The position numbers were made by a program, and so were the translations under genes. Source: Rhizophagus irregularis (Eukaryota > Glomeromycota > Glomeromycetes > Glomerales > Glomeraceae). Taken from it: DNA of 64,000 nt. The notes under the pieces are model-generated. The model saw only the letters and a program-made list of their open reading frames with translations. It ran no database searches and was not told where the DNA came from. This document shows, piece by piece, positions 23,230 through 34,250 of this stretch (its first letter is position 1; every line of letters begins with the position of its first letter). The DNA lies in contig NC_089440.1 of the NCBI RefSeq assembly GCF_026210795.1, positions 4,898,001 through 4,962,000 of the forward strand. The letters are read 5' to 3'.

Positions 23230-23940
23230 TAACCTTGGTTTCACCGACTTATTTTATAGAAATCGTTAAGGTCTGTTACCAATACAAAAAAAAATTATGT
23301 AAAAATCTGATGTACAATGCATCAAACTCGTATAGTTTATTTAAGACATAAAACTTGATTACATTGATCACATTTATTATACTTTATGTTATGAAACATG
23401 TTGTTTCACACCATAAATATATATTTTCTTTGTAATAAAAGAATATTGTTTATTTTTTTTTACTTGGTATAAAATGTCAATTAAAATTTTATAAATTACG
23501 ACTTTTTCAAATAAACTCGCAAAGTTATCTTTTTTTTTCGATTTTCTATAAAATATTGAAATATGATGACTGAGCTAAAAAAAAAAAAATCAAATAGACT
23601 TTTCGTAAGAAAAAATTACTCATATTCAATCTAATAACATAATTAAATATAGTTTCTCATGAAAAAAGTTTTATCATGCAAAAAAAATTTATGCAAAAAA
23701 AAAAAATTGCAAATTACACGATACACGATACAATCGATACATAAATACAGTATACTCTATTAACATAAATGATACTGAAATACCGTATCGACCAATGAAA
23801 ATAGGAGATGATGATGATCACCATACCAGAATTATGATGTACATTTGACCAGAATTAAAAATCTAATAAAATACTGGCCGGCATTACATCATAAATTCAC
23901 CATGATATTTAGTAATGGGGTTCCTTAATGTACAGCAGTT

Positions 23941-24006
23941 ACTGACCGGAGTTAAGTTTAACGCTATCACGTGCAAGTGCATAACTCCTAAACTCTGCTA
24001 GGATGT
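23941..24006. repeat. Dispersed repeat, inverted copy at 36601-36665
   Basis: About 65 bases with the core ATCACGTGCAAGTGCATAA next to GACCGGAGTTAA. The reverse complement occurs at 36601-36665 with only a few differences. Two copies 12.6 kb apart suggest a MITE terminus or similar dispersed element. Confidence 0.55.
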
Positions 24007-24039
24007 ATGTACGCATGGTGCGATTTTTTATAATAGGTG

Positions 24040-24620
24040 AAAGTATTTTTTGACGGAGAATTTTATTAGAGAATTTTTTTTTTAATAGGGGATTGTTTTT
24101 GATAGAGAATTTCATTAAAGAATTTTCCTTTAATAGATTTCGCTGAGAATTTTTTTTTTGATAGAAATTTCATCATAGATTTTTTTTTTAATAGGTAAGA
24201 TTTTTTTTTTTTGATAGATCATTTCGTTAGTATAAATTTTTTAACAGGGGAGATTTTTTTTTGATAGAGAATTTCGGTAAAGATTTTTTTTTTTAATAGG
24301 AGAGGAGTTTTTTTTTTTGATATAGAAATTCTTTTGAGAATTTTTTTTTAATAGGTGGTAAGAATCTTTGAATTTTTTTTAATAGGGCAAATGTATTTTT
24401 TGATGGAAGATTTTCGTTAGAAATTTTTCTTTAATCGGGGATATTTTTTTTGATTGAGAATTTCATTAGAGAATTGTTTGTTGAAAAATTTTTTTTATTT
24501 TTTTGATGGAGAATTTTGTTTAGAAATCTTAATAGAAAATTTTATTGAAAATAGTTTTTTTTTAATAAGTGTATCGAGAATTTTGGCTTGAAATTTTTTT
24601 TTTAATAAAGAATTTCATCA
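24040..24620. repeat. T-rich minisatellite with GATAGAGAATTTC units
   Basis: About ten imperfect units of roughly 45-60 bases, each with TTTGATAGAGAATTTCATTAG or a close variant and a TTTTTTTAATAGG block. Unit length drifts with T-tract length. Non-coding. Confidence 0.55.
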
Positions 24621-24688
24621 GAGATCTTTTTTTTTATAAAAAATTGATTGAAAATTTATTGGAAAATTTTTTATTATTTTACAATTCT

Positions 24689-24975
24689 CATCACTTTTTT
24701 CATCTCCCATCACTCCTCTTCATCTTCTCATCACTTCTTTTTGTCTCCCATCACTCCTTTTATCTCTCATCACTCCTCTTCGTCTCCCATCACTTCTTTT
24801 CGTCTCCCATCACTCCACTTCATCTTCCCATTACTTCTTTTCGTCTCCCATCACTCCTTTTTATCTCCCATCACTCCTCTTTGTCTCCTATCACTTCTTT
24901 TCATTTCCCATCACTCCTTTTCATCTCTCATCATGTCCTATTTCTCCTTTTTGTTTCCTATCACTTCTCATTACT
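24689..24975. repeat. 20-base pyrimidine minisatellite
   Basis: About thirteen copies of the consensus CATCACTCCTTTTCGTCTCC, with C/T and length variation towards the right end. It is almost purely pyrimidine on the plus strand. Two overlapping plus-strand ORFs of about 157 codons (24569-25042, 24648-25124) are produced by the repeat and are not genes. Confidence 0.8.
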
Positions 24976-25729
24976 CTTTTTTACTCCCTTTCATCTTCTA
25001 TTACTTTCCATTAATCCATTGTTATTTCATTTTTTTTATTAGCATCTTTCTCCTTGATCATTGTAATTTACTTATCTTTTTTATTTATTGTGAGCCAAGT
25101 CGAGCCATACTTAAATTGGCTTGATGCTTGACAAGCCGGCTCGAAAAAGCTCGATCTGGCTCGCCTACAAAGTAATAAAATAAAAATTAATCATATGACT
25201 TCCCGATATTCTGATTTACCGATCCGATCGGTTGATTGATAATCAACTTTTTGTATAAAAAAAATATATATTTTTTTTTTACCGATCTTTTTTTAGCTTG
25301 TAGATAAGAATGCGGAAAAGCCTGTGTAATGATCACACGAAACAAATGTTGCAGTGCTGTAAAATTTATGATTTATTTGTATATTTACAAATTCATTACA
25401 AAGACAATTTTGTATAGTAATTTATTGTTATATTGTTACAAAAAATCTTTATTTTTTTTATCTTAAAAAAATTCCATTGTAGCATTAAAAAGAATTACAT
25501 CCTCTGTTGAAAAAAATACGTATATATTGTTACCATATCTTAAAGAAATTCATTATAGCAATCTATTGTTATAGAAAAAAAAAATATCTCACTAATTAAT
25601 ATGAAAAAAATTCCCAGAAAAATTAATTATAACGATCTATTGATATGAAAAAAAAACAATTCCCAGAAATATTTATAACTATCTATTGTTGTTACAAAAA
25701 TAAATAAATAATTATGTTACAGCCTAAAA

Positions 25730-26355
25730 AATAATTAATGGTAAGAATCGGGAAAAAAGGCAATTGCCGTAGCGGCGCAGCATCGATCCAAACCTAAATG
25801 GTGAAAGAATGTATTCGGGAAAAAAAATTCGGTTTGAAAAAAAAGCCAACCGGAAAAAACACAAAAAAAATTCAAAAAAATAAAAACGAAAAAAAAATTT
25901 GCTGGGGAGGGACAAGGAGAAAAATCGGGTTGAAAAAAGAAACTGAAAAGGAAAAGGAAAGAAAAAATAAAAAAAATTCGAAAGAAAAAGAAAAAAAAAT
26001 TCGGGGAAAAGAATAAGGATAAAGAAAGAAATTGGTCTAAAAAAAAAAGATCAAAGTCTTAAAAGACCGAAACAATAGGATTATTTAATAAAAGAAAAAA
26101 ATAATAATAATTTTTCGGTTTTGGAAAAAAAAACAAATCTAAATGGAGAAAGAATGAAAAGAAAAGATGTTTCGAAAGAGAAATGACAAAATTTGAAAAA
26201 AAGAAAAAACAAAAAGTAAAAAAATCGGTTCAAGAAAAAAAAATGAAAATTAAAAAAAAGGGGGAACTGAAAAAATTTAGATTGGTTGGAAAAAAAACCG
26301 AAAAAAAATAAAAAAAATTCCGATTAAAATTTCATTAACCGGAATTGGATTAGAT
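25730..26355. repeat. A-rich dispersed repeats, related to 13550-13800
   Basis: Long runs of A broken by AACCGGAAAAA, GGTTTGAAAAAA and GAATAAGG. From 26073 the motif order matches 13578-13800. A Lys-rich 72-codon plus-strand ORF (25798-26016) is a composition artefact. Confidence 0.5.
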
Positions 26356-27050
26356 GTACATGACTTGCCGATCAAGCAGGCAATTCAAAATTAATTTATA
26401 TAAACGTCACATAAACAGCATTTTTTTTAATTATATATAGATAAGTGATTTATGTCAGTCTATTATTGAGCTCGATACAACCTAAAAAATAATATTATTA
26501 TTTCTGTAATAATAAGAATCGGGAAAAAGACGCCGGTCATCTCGGTTGATCTCAACCCAGACCTAGTGATCTACAAAAAATGAAAGATTTTTTTTTATAG
26601 ATAATTTTGATTATTTATTCATATTTTTAAATGGTTTCAAAAAGTTGTTAATTAAAAAAATAATTTTAAAAAATAGATCAAGAAATCATAAAAAATTTAT
26701 GTTGCAACAAAAAAATAATTACAAAAAAAAAATAATAATAACGGTTATTAAAAAAAATAGGTTAGCAAAAAAAAACTTACGCTAACATGGAATAGATTAG
26801 ACGCAAGAAGAAACCAATTCAAACTATTTATACATGCTCATGTATTTTTTTAGTTATATAGATAGATAGATATCTAATATTTTTTTTGTCAAAGTGATCA
26901 ACAGATACGAAATTTTTTTTTTTTTTTAAAAAAAATGATTTGGTGAATAATTACGAAATTAATTGCAATTAATAATAATAAAAATAGAATCGTAATAATT
27001 GAATAATAAATAATTAACTAAGATTTTTTTCAAACTAAAATGGATCATCA

Positions 27051-27288
27051 TAGGACCCAGAAATATATATATATAGGGGTCAGGTGATGAAAAAATTTTT
27101 TACTATGAGCTGTACGCATTTTTTTAGGGCCGGAATTATGATAATGTCAGTCGATTACTATAATAGGAAATAAAATTCTGACTGGCATTATCAAAATTAT
27201 CTAAAAAAGGAAAGATTTTCATGATTTTTTTTTAGTTCAGAATACGCAAACTCAAACCTGACCCTTATATATATATTTCTGGGTCCTA
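27051..27288. mobile_element. 238-base MITE with TAGGACCCAG termini and 6-base target duplication
   Basis: Termini TAGGACCCAGAAATATATAT and its complement at the right end are followed inward by GGGTCAGG/CCTGACCC. Direct repeats TCATCA flank the element (27045-27050, 27289-27294). It has no coding capacity. The superfamily is not certain. Confidence 0.75.
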
Positions 27289-28508
27289 TCATCATTTACG
27301 AAGGAATTTTTTTCAAACTACTAACTAAATATTAAAAAAATACAATAGAAATAGGATTTTTTATTATAATTGATAATTTTTTTTTGTTAATATATATATA
27401 TTCAAATCTCTTTTTTTGTGCTTCTTTAGATACTTTTTTTAAAGAAAAAAAAAACATGCCATCCAATCAAATCAAAAGGACTTGATGGTGGATTTATTAA
27501 TGGTTAATGGTTTGGCGAACTATATGGTCATTTAAAATTTTTCATTATGGGTTTTACAAAAAACAAATTTCTCCATTATTTTTATTATTATTTATTAAAA
27601 AAAAATAAATATTTAACAATGTCTGTGCGATTTTTATTATTGGAAAAAAAAGTATCGCGGCAAGGTAAAAGTCAATTTAACCAAAAAAAGTAAAAAAGGA
27701 AAAAAAAGGCAAAAAAAAATAGAAAAAAATTGGTTCGGTAAAATGGTAAAATACAGCCCAACCAAAAAAAGAAAAAATAAAATTGTGGAAAAAAATGGTT
27801 TGTTAACAATAACCTAACCAAAAAAAGGGAAAAAAATGATTAACAAATAAGCGAATTTACTGATCACAAGGTAGAATCTTCTTTTAAAATAGCTTTAACT
27901 ATAAATTTTCTCCTCATTAAATTATATAGTTAATAGTTAGATAAATGTTCATATAAGATAAATTTTTTATTAAATTAGACGAAAATTAGACGAATTTTTC
28001 ACAAAATTAGTATAAGTAGTTTTTTTTATCAATTAAACTAGAAAAAAAAAAATACCTTTACGAAAAAATTTTGTTTTAGAAAAAAAATAAAAAATACATT
28101 AGAATAAATTCTTCAGTTCTTTATTAAATAAATTAAGCAAATTTTTCTTTGAAAACTAATATAATTATAATAATAAATAATTATCTAAGAATTTTCAGTA
28201 TCATCATTTGGAATTCAATTTTTTTTAGGTCAAATTTATTATTTGCATAGTTATTTTTAGTATTTATAATAATAAATATTTAGTTATTTTTTACTACTTC
28301 TAGTTTATAATATTGCCTCATATGGAACTATTTAAAACTCCCTGTTATGACTAAGTTAACTTTTTAAACATAAAAATTCATTCTTTTAAATTTCATTATA
28401 TTCTATTCTGTACTGTCCTCATTCGGATAATTTATTGCTTTAGTGATAAATACTCCAATAAAAAAATTATAGAACTACTTTAATGTTAAAAAATTATGAA
28501 AACCGGGT
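27289..28508. other. A+T-rich spacer
   Basis: No supported gene. Several short AACCAAAAAAAG units occur at 27670-27830. A frame near 27480-27560 contains GLDGGFING followed by an in-frame TAA and may be a trace of an old gene. Confidence 0.4.
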
Positions 28509-28853
28509 TTAAAAATTTAGTACAATAATCGTAGTAGTATAATTTGTAATTATTTTAAATCTGACAAAGGAGATCAGTTTGTTTTCCAAGTAATAATTAT
28601 AAAAAATAAAAACTCTTTCTATAATAAAATACAGTATTAACCACTCTTCAGTCATTTTTGAAACATCAATAATTGCTTGTTTTTCAAGATCAATCAATTT
28701 AATAAATAAATCATGTCCATTATTAAATTTAAAAATATAAAAATGTTCATAATGAGACAAGTAATGTTGTATATGCACGATCTGCATATTATATATTTTT
28801 TTATATTCATTCTTATATTTCACTTTAATGAACAACAGTAGGTGAAAGGACAA
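28509..28853 (-). pseudogene. Duplicated reading frame in the kinase 3' flank (114 codons here)
   Basis: The ORF includes KVKYKNEYKKIYNMQIVHIQ, SHYEHFYIFKFNNGHD and IDLEKQAIIDVSKMTEEW, which reads like real protein. Homologous DNA lies at the same relative place downstream of K2 (about 10660-10850, frameshifted) and K6 (about 60324-60420, only the first part). It is probably a fragment of a neighbouring gene carried along with the kinase duplication. The family is not recognised. It is best preserved here but still lacks a credible promoter. Confidence 0.4.
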
Positions 28854-28861
28854 GGTAAATA

Positions 28862-30042
28862 CACAGTGAATTCGATATAACGGAACTCATCCGTTCCAGT
28901 AAAAATATCCGGTATATCGAGACTTCCGATATATCAAAAAATTTCGATATACCGGATTTTATATATAAATCACATGAAATTCTGTTATATCAAATTTTTA
29001 TTTGTGCGACATGTGCGACGAACATTGAAAATTTAGATTATTTTTATTTAAAACATTATTTGAGAAATTTTATACACTGAAATTAACTAAAACTTAAAAA
29101 AAACATCTATTCTACCCGGACATATTTTCAATAAAAAAGTTCGTGATTAAAGTGTAAAAAAAAAAAGATTTCGTGTATGATCTGTTATTATTTTTATTTT
29201 TAGGGGTTCACATATGGCACGCCAGGCTGGACAGATGTTTAACGTAAAAGCTAAATCATTTGACGTTAACACCATATCATTTGACTTTGGAGTACAAAGC
29301 ATTTGGCGTTAAATATAAACCATTTGTCATTAATTCCAAAGCATTTGCCATTAATTCCAAAGTATTTGCAAATCTATAAACAAATTTCCTATAAAGGAAA
29401 TAGGATTTCACGAGACTTTTAAAAAGAAAATTATTACTTAAATTGCACCATTTGAATTTTAACCAAATATGGAAAATTATTTCATATCGCCAAACTGTTT
29501 GACAGTATTGGCAAAGAATTTAACTATAAAGTCAAACAGTTTGTCGGTACAGCAAATCATTTGAATTTCGCAGTTAACCTTAAACGTCAAATGATTTAGC
29601 TTTTACGTTTAAACATCTGTCCAGTCCGGCGTGCCATATTCACATATATAAATATTTCCAAATAAACAATCTTATTTAGGAAATTTTATTATATTACATC
29701 CTTATAAAGTTATGAAATTTTTTTGAATATATTGACTAGGAATGTTGAAAATATTGAAGAATTTTTATCCGAGTCTTCAAAGCTTGCATATTCCACTAAA
29801 ATTTCTAAAAGGTCACACTTGCTGCTAATTTTATTTGGTTTAAAATCGTGAATCGTCACTTGTTCCGGTAAATCGAATCATTTTTATAACTGATTTGTTA
29901 TTTGTTCCGTTATAGTCATTATCGAGATTTTACCAATAAATTTCGTTATATCAAAGTTATTTTAATATATATAATTTGGTTCCGGAAAAGTTCCGGTATA
30001 AGGCCAGTTCCGGAGTTCCGTTATATATCGAATTTCACTGTG
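28862..30042. mobile_element. pogo/Tigger-like non-autonomous DNA element, 1181 bases
   Basis: Termini CACAGTGAATTCGATATAAC (left) and the complement of CACAGTGAAATTCGATATAT (right) are followed by ACGGAACTC on both sides. Target duplication TA is at 28860-28861 and 30043-30044. Subterminal blocks repeat CCGGTATATCGA-type sequence. The homologous flank of K2 (near 10881) carries the uninterrupted sequence with a single TA, which confirms insertion after duplication. No transposase is present. A second element is nested at 29215-29640. Confidence 0.85.
29215..29640. mobile_element. MITE nested inside the pogo-like element
   Basis: Inverted arms of about 60 bases: left TGGCACGCCAGGCTGGACAG and the right end its near-complement (CTGTCCAGTCCGGCGTGCCA), continuing inward through AAGCTAAATCATTTGACGTT. 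TA flanks the TGGCACGCC termini on both sides. The interior contains about six variants of CATTTGACGTTAA. It must be younger than its host element. Confidence 0.8.
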
Positions 30043-30224
30043 TAAAATGATCAAATTTTTGAAAGTGATTATTAACTTTAAAATATTTTACCCTCTTTTT
30101 ATACTTCCTATTATGTAAAGAATATTTACAAAAAATAATTTTCATTCTCATCCACAATTTATACGATAACATAATACATATAGTATATCTCGAAATGATT
30201 TATCAAGTCATAATTAATATATGG

Positions 30225-30252
30225 ACTTCTCAGTGATGCCTTTATTACAGTA
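30225..30252. repeat. 28-base block inverted relative to the K2 flank
   Basis: Reverse complement of 11097-11124 within otherwise colinear kinase 3' flank, next to a short (AC) run. Probably a micro-inversion specific to the K4 copy. Confidence 0.55.
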
Positions 30253-30545
30253 AGACACACACACTAGAAGTAATTTTTTACAGTAAACTTAGTTCGTGAT
30301 ACTTATTTATATAATTATTGAAGTATTAGTGACTTATTTATTCATAAATAAAAAAAAATAACTTTAAATTTTATTATAATGTTAACCTTTAATTTTTTTC
30401 GGACATGACTATAATTCCTAGAATAACATTATAACATTATCCTTGATCTCTCATCAAATTCACAATAAAATAAAAAAATAAAAATAAAATGGATAAATTA
30501 TAGGTATTTTATATTTTAAATATTTTCATTTAAAGTAAAATGAGT

Positions 30546-32175
30546 TTAATTTCTTTCATCTATAATAGAAAAATTGTTAAATCCAATTTGATAAATCAAA
30601 AAAATCACATGCAAAAGTAATTACCTTTAGAATTAATATCAAGTTTAGTAAAATCCATTCTTAAGGAATCTGTAAAATAAATGAATAATTATTACTCTAA
30701 ATATATTTAAATAATTATTTGAATTAAAAATTACTACCTGAATATTCTGAATCATCATTGTTAGAATTTTTTGGTTCTGGAAGATTTTTATAATCTAAAA
30801 GTCTACTTGTGTAAACTGCTTGAGGATGTGTTATATATGAGAGTGTACTAGTAGATAATAATGTTGACTGATCTGTTGAAGATGACTTTTTGTTAATTTC
30901 ATCTGCTTCTTTAGCTTGCTCACTGATTAAAGAATCAGAACTATCGCAAGCAGACCACAATATAGTAAATAAATCTTCTAATTCATATGCTTTAGGTCGT
31001 TTTAATGGGTCTGCGTCCCAACATTGATTAATAATGTCAAGAATTAATTGAGGTATTTTATAATTAGATTTTGGCCTCAACCCATTACAAATTTTCATTG
31101 CTAAGAATTCATCATGAGGTATATCATGATAAGGAGGGAAACCTGTACAAATTTCATATGCAATGATCCCATATCCATAAATATCACTTTTTTGAGTATA
31201 TTCGTTTCCTCTTAAAACTTCTGGAGCTACATAAGGTAATACTCCATATATTTTTTTATTGCTATTTTGAGAGGGTTTGACATTTGCTGGTTGGCATAAT
31301 CCCAAATCAGTAATACAAGCATTACCAAAATCGCTTAATATATTCCCACAATGAAAATCATGATGAATTAATCCTTGATTATGAATATCTTTAAGACCAG
31401 ATGCAATACTATATAAACTCCACAACTTTCGCTCCCAATTCAGTGAAATGAAGTTGTTATTTAAATGTTGTCTTAAGTTACCCTCTTTTAAATCCATCAC
31501 CATCATAAAATTATTTGTTTTTGGATCTTTGGTAATACCAAAACAACGTACTACATAACGACTATAATATGATTCAATAGCTAAAATATTTGATTCAACC
31601 TTAAGAGAAAATTGTAGTTAGTTTAGAAATTATAAAGGTTAATGTAGATTTATAAGAAAGTATCTTACTTCTTTTAAAAAATCTGCTGTAATATCTTGGG
31701 AATTATGTAAGCACTTTAAAGCGACTTTTGTTTCACCATCTCTTTCCAATTGTTCATTGCCATAATTAATTTTCCAAGGACCATCTTTCCAAACTGCTTT
31801 AAAGGTAGTTCCAAATCCCCCTTTTGCTAAATATTCAACATCTTCAAATTTATCATATTCAATCCACTCTATGATTTGTTTCCTATGTTTAGCTTTTAAT
31901 TGTGCTTTTTGAATGAAATCATCAATGGCATGATTTCCGCTTGTCCAATTTTTGAAATTTTGTTTAAAATATTGAGACTTACATGATCGACAATAACAAT
32001 AACTAGTATTAGGCTGCTTACAAATTCCACATAAACCATTTTTTTTATAACGTTCTTTTAATTCTTTGTCTGTTATTAGTTTATCAATTAACGATTCTTG
32101 TTCTTCAGTCAAACCCCGATATTTGAAGTACATTATTTGTTCAATTACATCATCACTTAGTTTAATTTCATCCAT
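30546..32175 (-). CDS. K4: TKL-like protein kinase, non-RD (HHD) type
   Basis: Model: exons 32175-31669, 31599-30738, 30669-30625 and 30559-30546, giving 475 aa ending in DERN. The N-terminus is MDEIKLSDDVIEQIMYF, the Cys pairs CGIC and CRSC. Core motifs: KGGFGTTF, VALKCL, HHDFHCGNIL, DLGLCQP, APEVLRG, DIYGYG. The segment just after intron 1 (AIESYYSRYVVRCFG) is longer than in K1 and differs in every copy. Intron donors are GTAAGA, GTAGTA and GTAATT. The tail has AVYTSRLLDYKNLPEPKN. All splice sites and the frame are intact, so this copy is likely functional, though His for Arg in HRD suggests altered regulation. Confidence 0.87.
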
Positions 32176-32258
32176 TTTAATAATAATTTTTCAAACAAAA
32201 AAATATGTTATTAATACGTATGTAAAAATTACTAAAATAATAAAGGAAATGAAAAAAA

Positions 32259-32375
32259 AGTGGTGAAACGTTATTTTATATTGCAATGATTTCAAGATCG
32301 GCAACAAAATTATCAAAAAAGACTAGTTAAAATACACAGAAGAAACACAATAATCTGATCGGCAATTAAATTTAG
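32259..32375 (-). promoter_or_regulatory. Conserved promoter block of K4
   Basis: Two GATCGGCAA boxes (near 32297 and 32357) with the GACTAGTTAAAATACACAG spacer and, nearer the gene, TTATTTTATATTGCAATG. It lies about 85-200 bases upstream of the ATG, as in K3. Confidence 0.55.
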
Positions 32376-32557
32376 CTTTTAAAGCTACCCTTATCATTGA
32401 AAACACTAAAGGTTGGCCGTTGGAGGGGTACAATGCATTAAAAAAGGAAAAGTCAATTTTGAAACATAATAAATGTATTATGTAAGCAAACGAAATAATG
32501 ATCTGCATCCGAAAAAGGAAAGCCGACGAGAACAAATTTTATTGTTAATATTTAATA

Positions 32558-32583
32558 TGTTAATGTTAACGTTAACATTAACA
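32558..32583. repeat. 26-base perfect palindrome
   Basis: TGTTAATGTTAAC is followed at once by its exact reverse complement. It contains two GTTAAC sites. It could be a dimeric binding site or simply a cruciform-prone sequence. Confidence 0.5.
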
Positions 32584-33179
32584 GTTACACTTTATTCATT
32601 TTGTTCGTTTCTTAATGCTGTAATTTAAATACCGAGGCCCACTTACCACCTATCATATCAAAGATCTTTTTATACTTTTTTTTATTTATTAATAAAAAAT
32701 AAGATCATCTTCGAATTGCCGTAGAATTATGTCATAAAACAATTTGACTAACAAATATATAATCATAAAAATTATTAGATAATATAAAAATTAATAATCA
32801 TTCTTTCATAAAAATTAAACAATTTATTAATTTAAAAATGGAATATTTTTTTTTGGAATACTCAATTAGCTAATTGTTACACTAGAAAATTAAATAAAAA
32901 TAGCGTTACCTTATCGGATATTCTTATTAAAATATAAATAAATGTGAAGAATTAAGTCCATTTAAATGGTGGATTAATGTATCAATGAACAGAATTAACT
33001 TATTATTCGCTATAATAGAAATATCCTTTAATCGTTAAATTATGGCACTTCCTTTATTATTTAAATTCTTAACATATACAAACACTTTCGTCATTTATAT
33101 AGATTTATGCTCGTAAATTCATTGCATATAATTAAGAATAATTTCTAAAGTTTCGTAAGTGATATCACTGTCAGTTAAA
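32584..33179. other. A+T-rich spacer
   Basis: No reading frame, repeat or motif of note between the K4 promoter side and the decayed gene. Confidence 0.4.
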
Positions 33180-34250
33180 GTGGGTGATATATTTTGGGAT
33201 TCAATCATTTCGATTCCAATAATGCGTTAAAATAATCTGGTATACCTTAAGAATGGGCATAAAAAATTCTTTCATTGCTTGCATTGTATTATCAACAGAT
33301 AAAACTTTATGATTCTTTTGAAGTATTCAATTCATCATCCGAAATAGATAGTTCCGGTAAAGAATCAACAATAATATCGGACCTTATCCCTGGCTAATTT
33401 ATTATTCCAATCTTGTCTAAATGATTGAACTTTTTTCCATATCAGTTATATTAACATGACTTTTTTTCGCCACCACTCAAACGAACCCTTTAATATAAAA
33501 CCATATTCAGTTTTAACGAATTGAGTATAGCCTTTAACCACATTTACTACATGCCTACGTTTTCATAGTAGGTAAATAGTTTAATAAACCATTGTACTCT
33601 TACATTATTATCAAATGTTTCAACCGATAATCTTACTATTTATCTCCATTATGATAATCAAATTTCCAGGTGATTTCATTCATTTTAGATAAATTATCAT
33701 TTTGCAATATGCATCAATATTTATATTATACGAAATTTCATTCATAAATAGATTATTTTCTTTAACTGGTACAATATGATTAAGTGAATAATTATCAGCA
33801 AATATTGCTTTACTAGTACCATCTTTAACTTTTGCGATTTCTATATGTTCATGACCACTTTGTGGAAATATAAGTTTGATGATAAAGATTGTTGTATTTC
33901 AGAAATTTGAAGCTTTAGGAGCTCCCTTAGTATGATTAAATCCAAAGTTATTAAAGACACTTTGGTTTGTTGAAGTTGGTGTAATAGTTAAAGTTTGTCT
34001 ACATAATATTGTTACTGATGACTCTATTCATGAAATAATGAAGCAATTTGTTTTTCTAATGGAGTGAAATGAGAATTATTGTTTACATAAATACTTCTTG
34101 AATCTATATCATTTTCATCATTGTTACCATTGTAAGGATTCTTATTAATGTTATTGTTATTATTAGGTTGTTATTGTTAGAGTTACTGTTAGGATTATTA
34201 TTTGAGTTTTCGTCATTTAAATTATTTGTCTAAGTCTTATAAAAGAGACA
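33180..34250 (-). pseudogene. Decayed unrecognised gene with an Asn-rich part
   Basis: Minus-strand pieces in different frames line up as one protein. An Asn-rich stretch (about 34120-34220) leads to a segment with FTPLEKQIASLFHE (about 34015-34065), then SGHEHIEIAKVKDGTSKAIF and NHIVPVKENNLFMNEISY (about 33720-33870), NEITWKFDYHNGD (about 33645-33690), VETFDNNVRVQWFIKLFTYY (about 33560-33630) and FVKTEYGFILKGSFEWWRKK (about 33460-33525). Frameshifts and stops separate nearly all pieces. The domain is not identified. It starts within 1.3 kb of the broken gene at 35536 on the opposite strand. Confidence 0.6.

Larger units (their letters stand above)
23230..27050. other. Repeat-dominated intergenic region
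   Basis: Holds the dispersed 65-base repeat, two minisatellites and A-rich repeats. The block 25094-25170 has GAGCCAAGTCGAGCC and GGCTCGAAAAAGCTCG, a slightly G+C-richer palindromic patch. No supported gene. Confidence 0.45.

Noticed and set aside
24569-25124. Two overlapping plus-strand ORFs of about 157 codons rich in Ser, His, Phe and Leu
   Set aside because: Both arise from the 20-base pyrimidine repeat read in different frames; no start context or homology.
25724-26016. Lys-rich plus-strand ORF and Phe-rich minus-strand ORF
   Set aside because: Composition artefact of A-rich dispersed repeat DNA.
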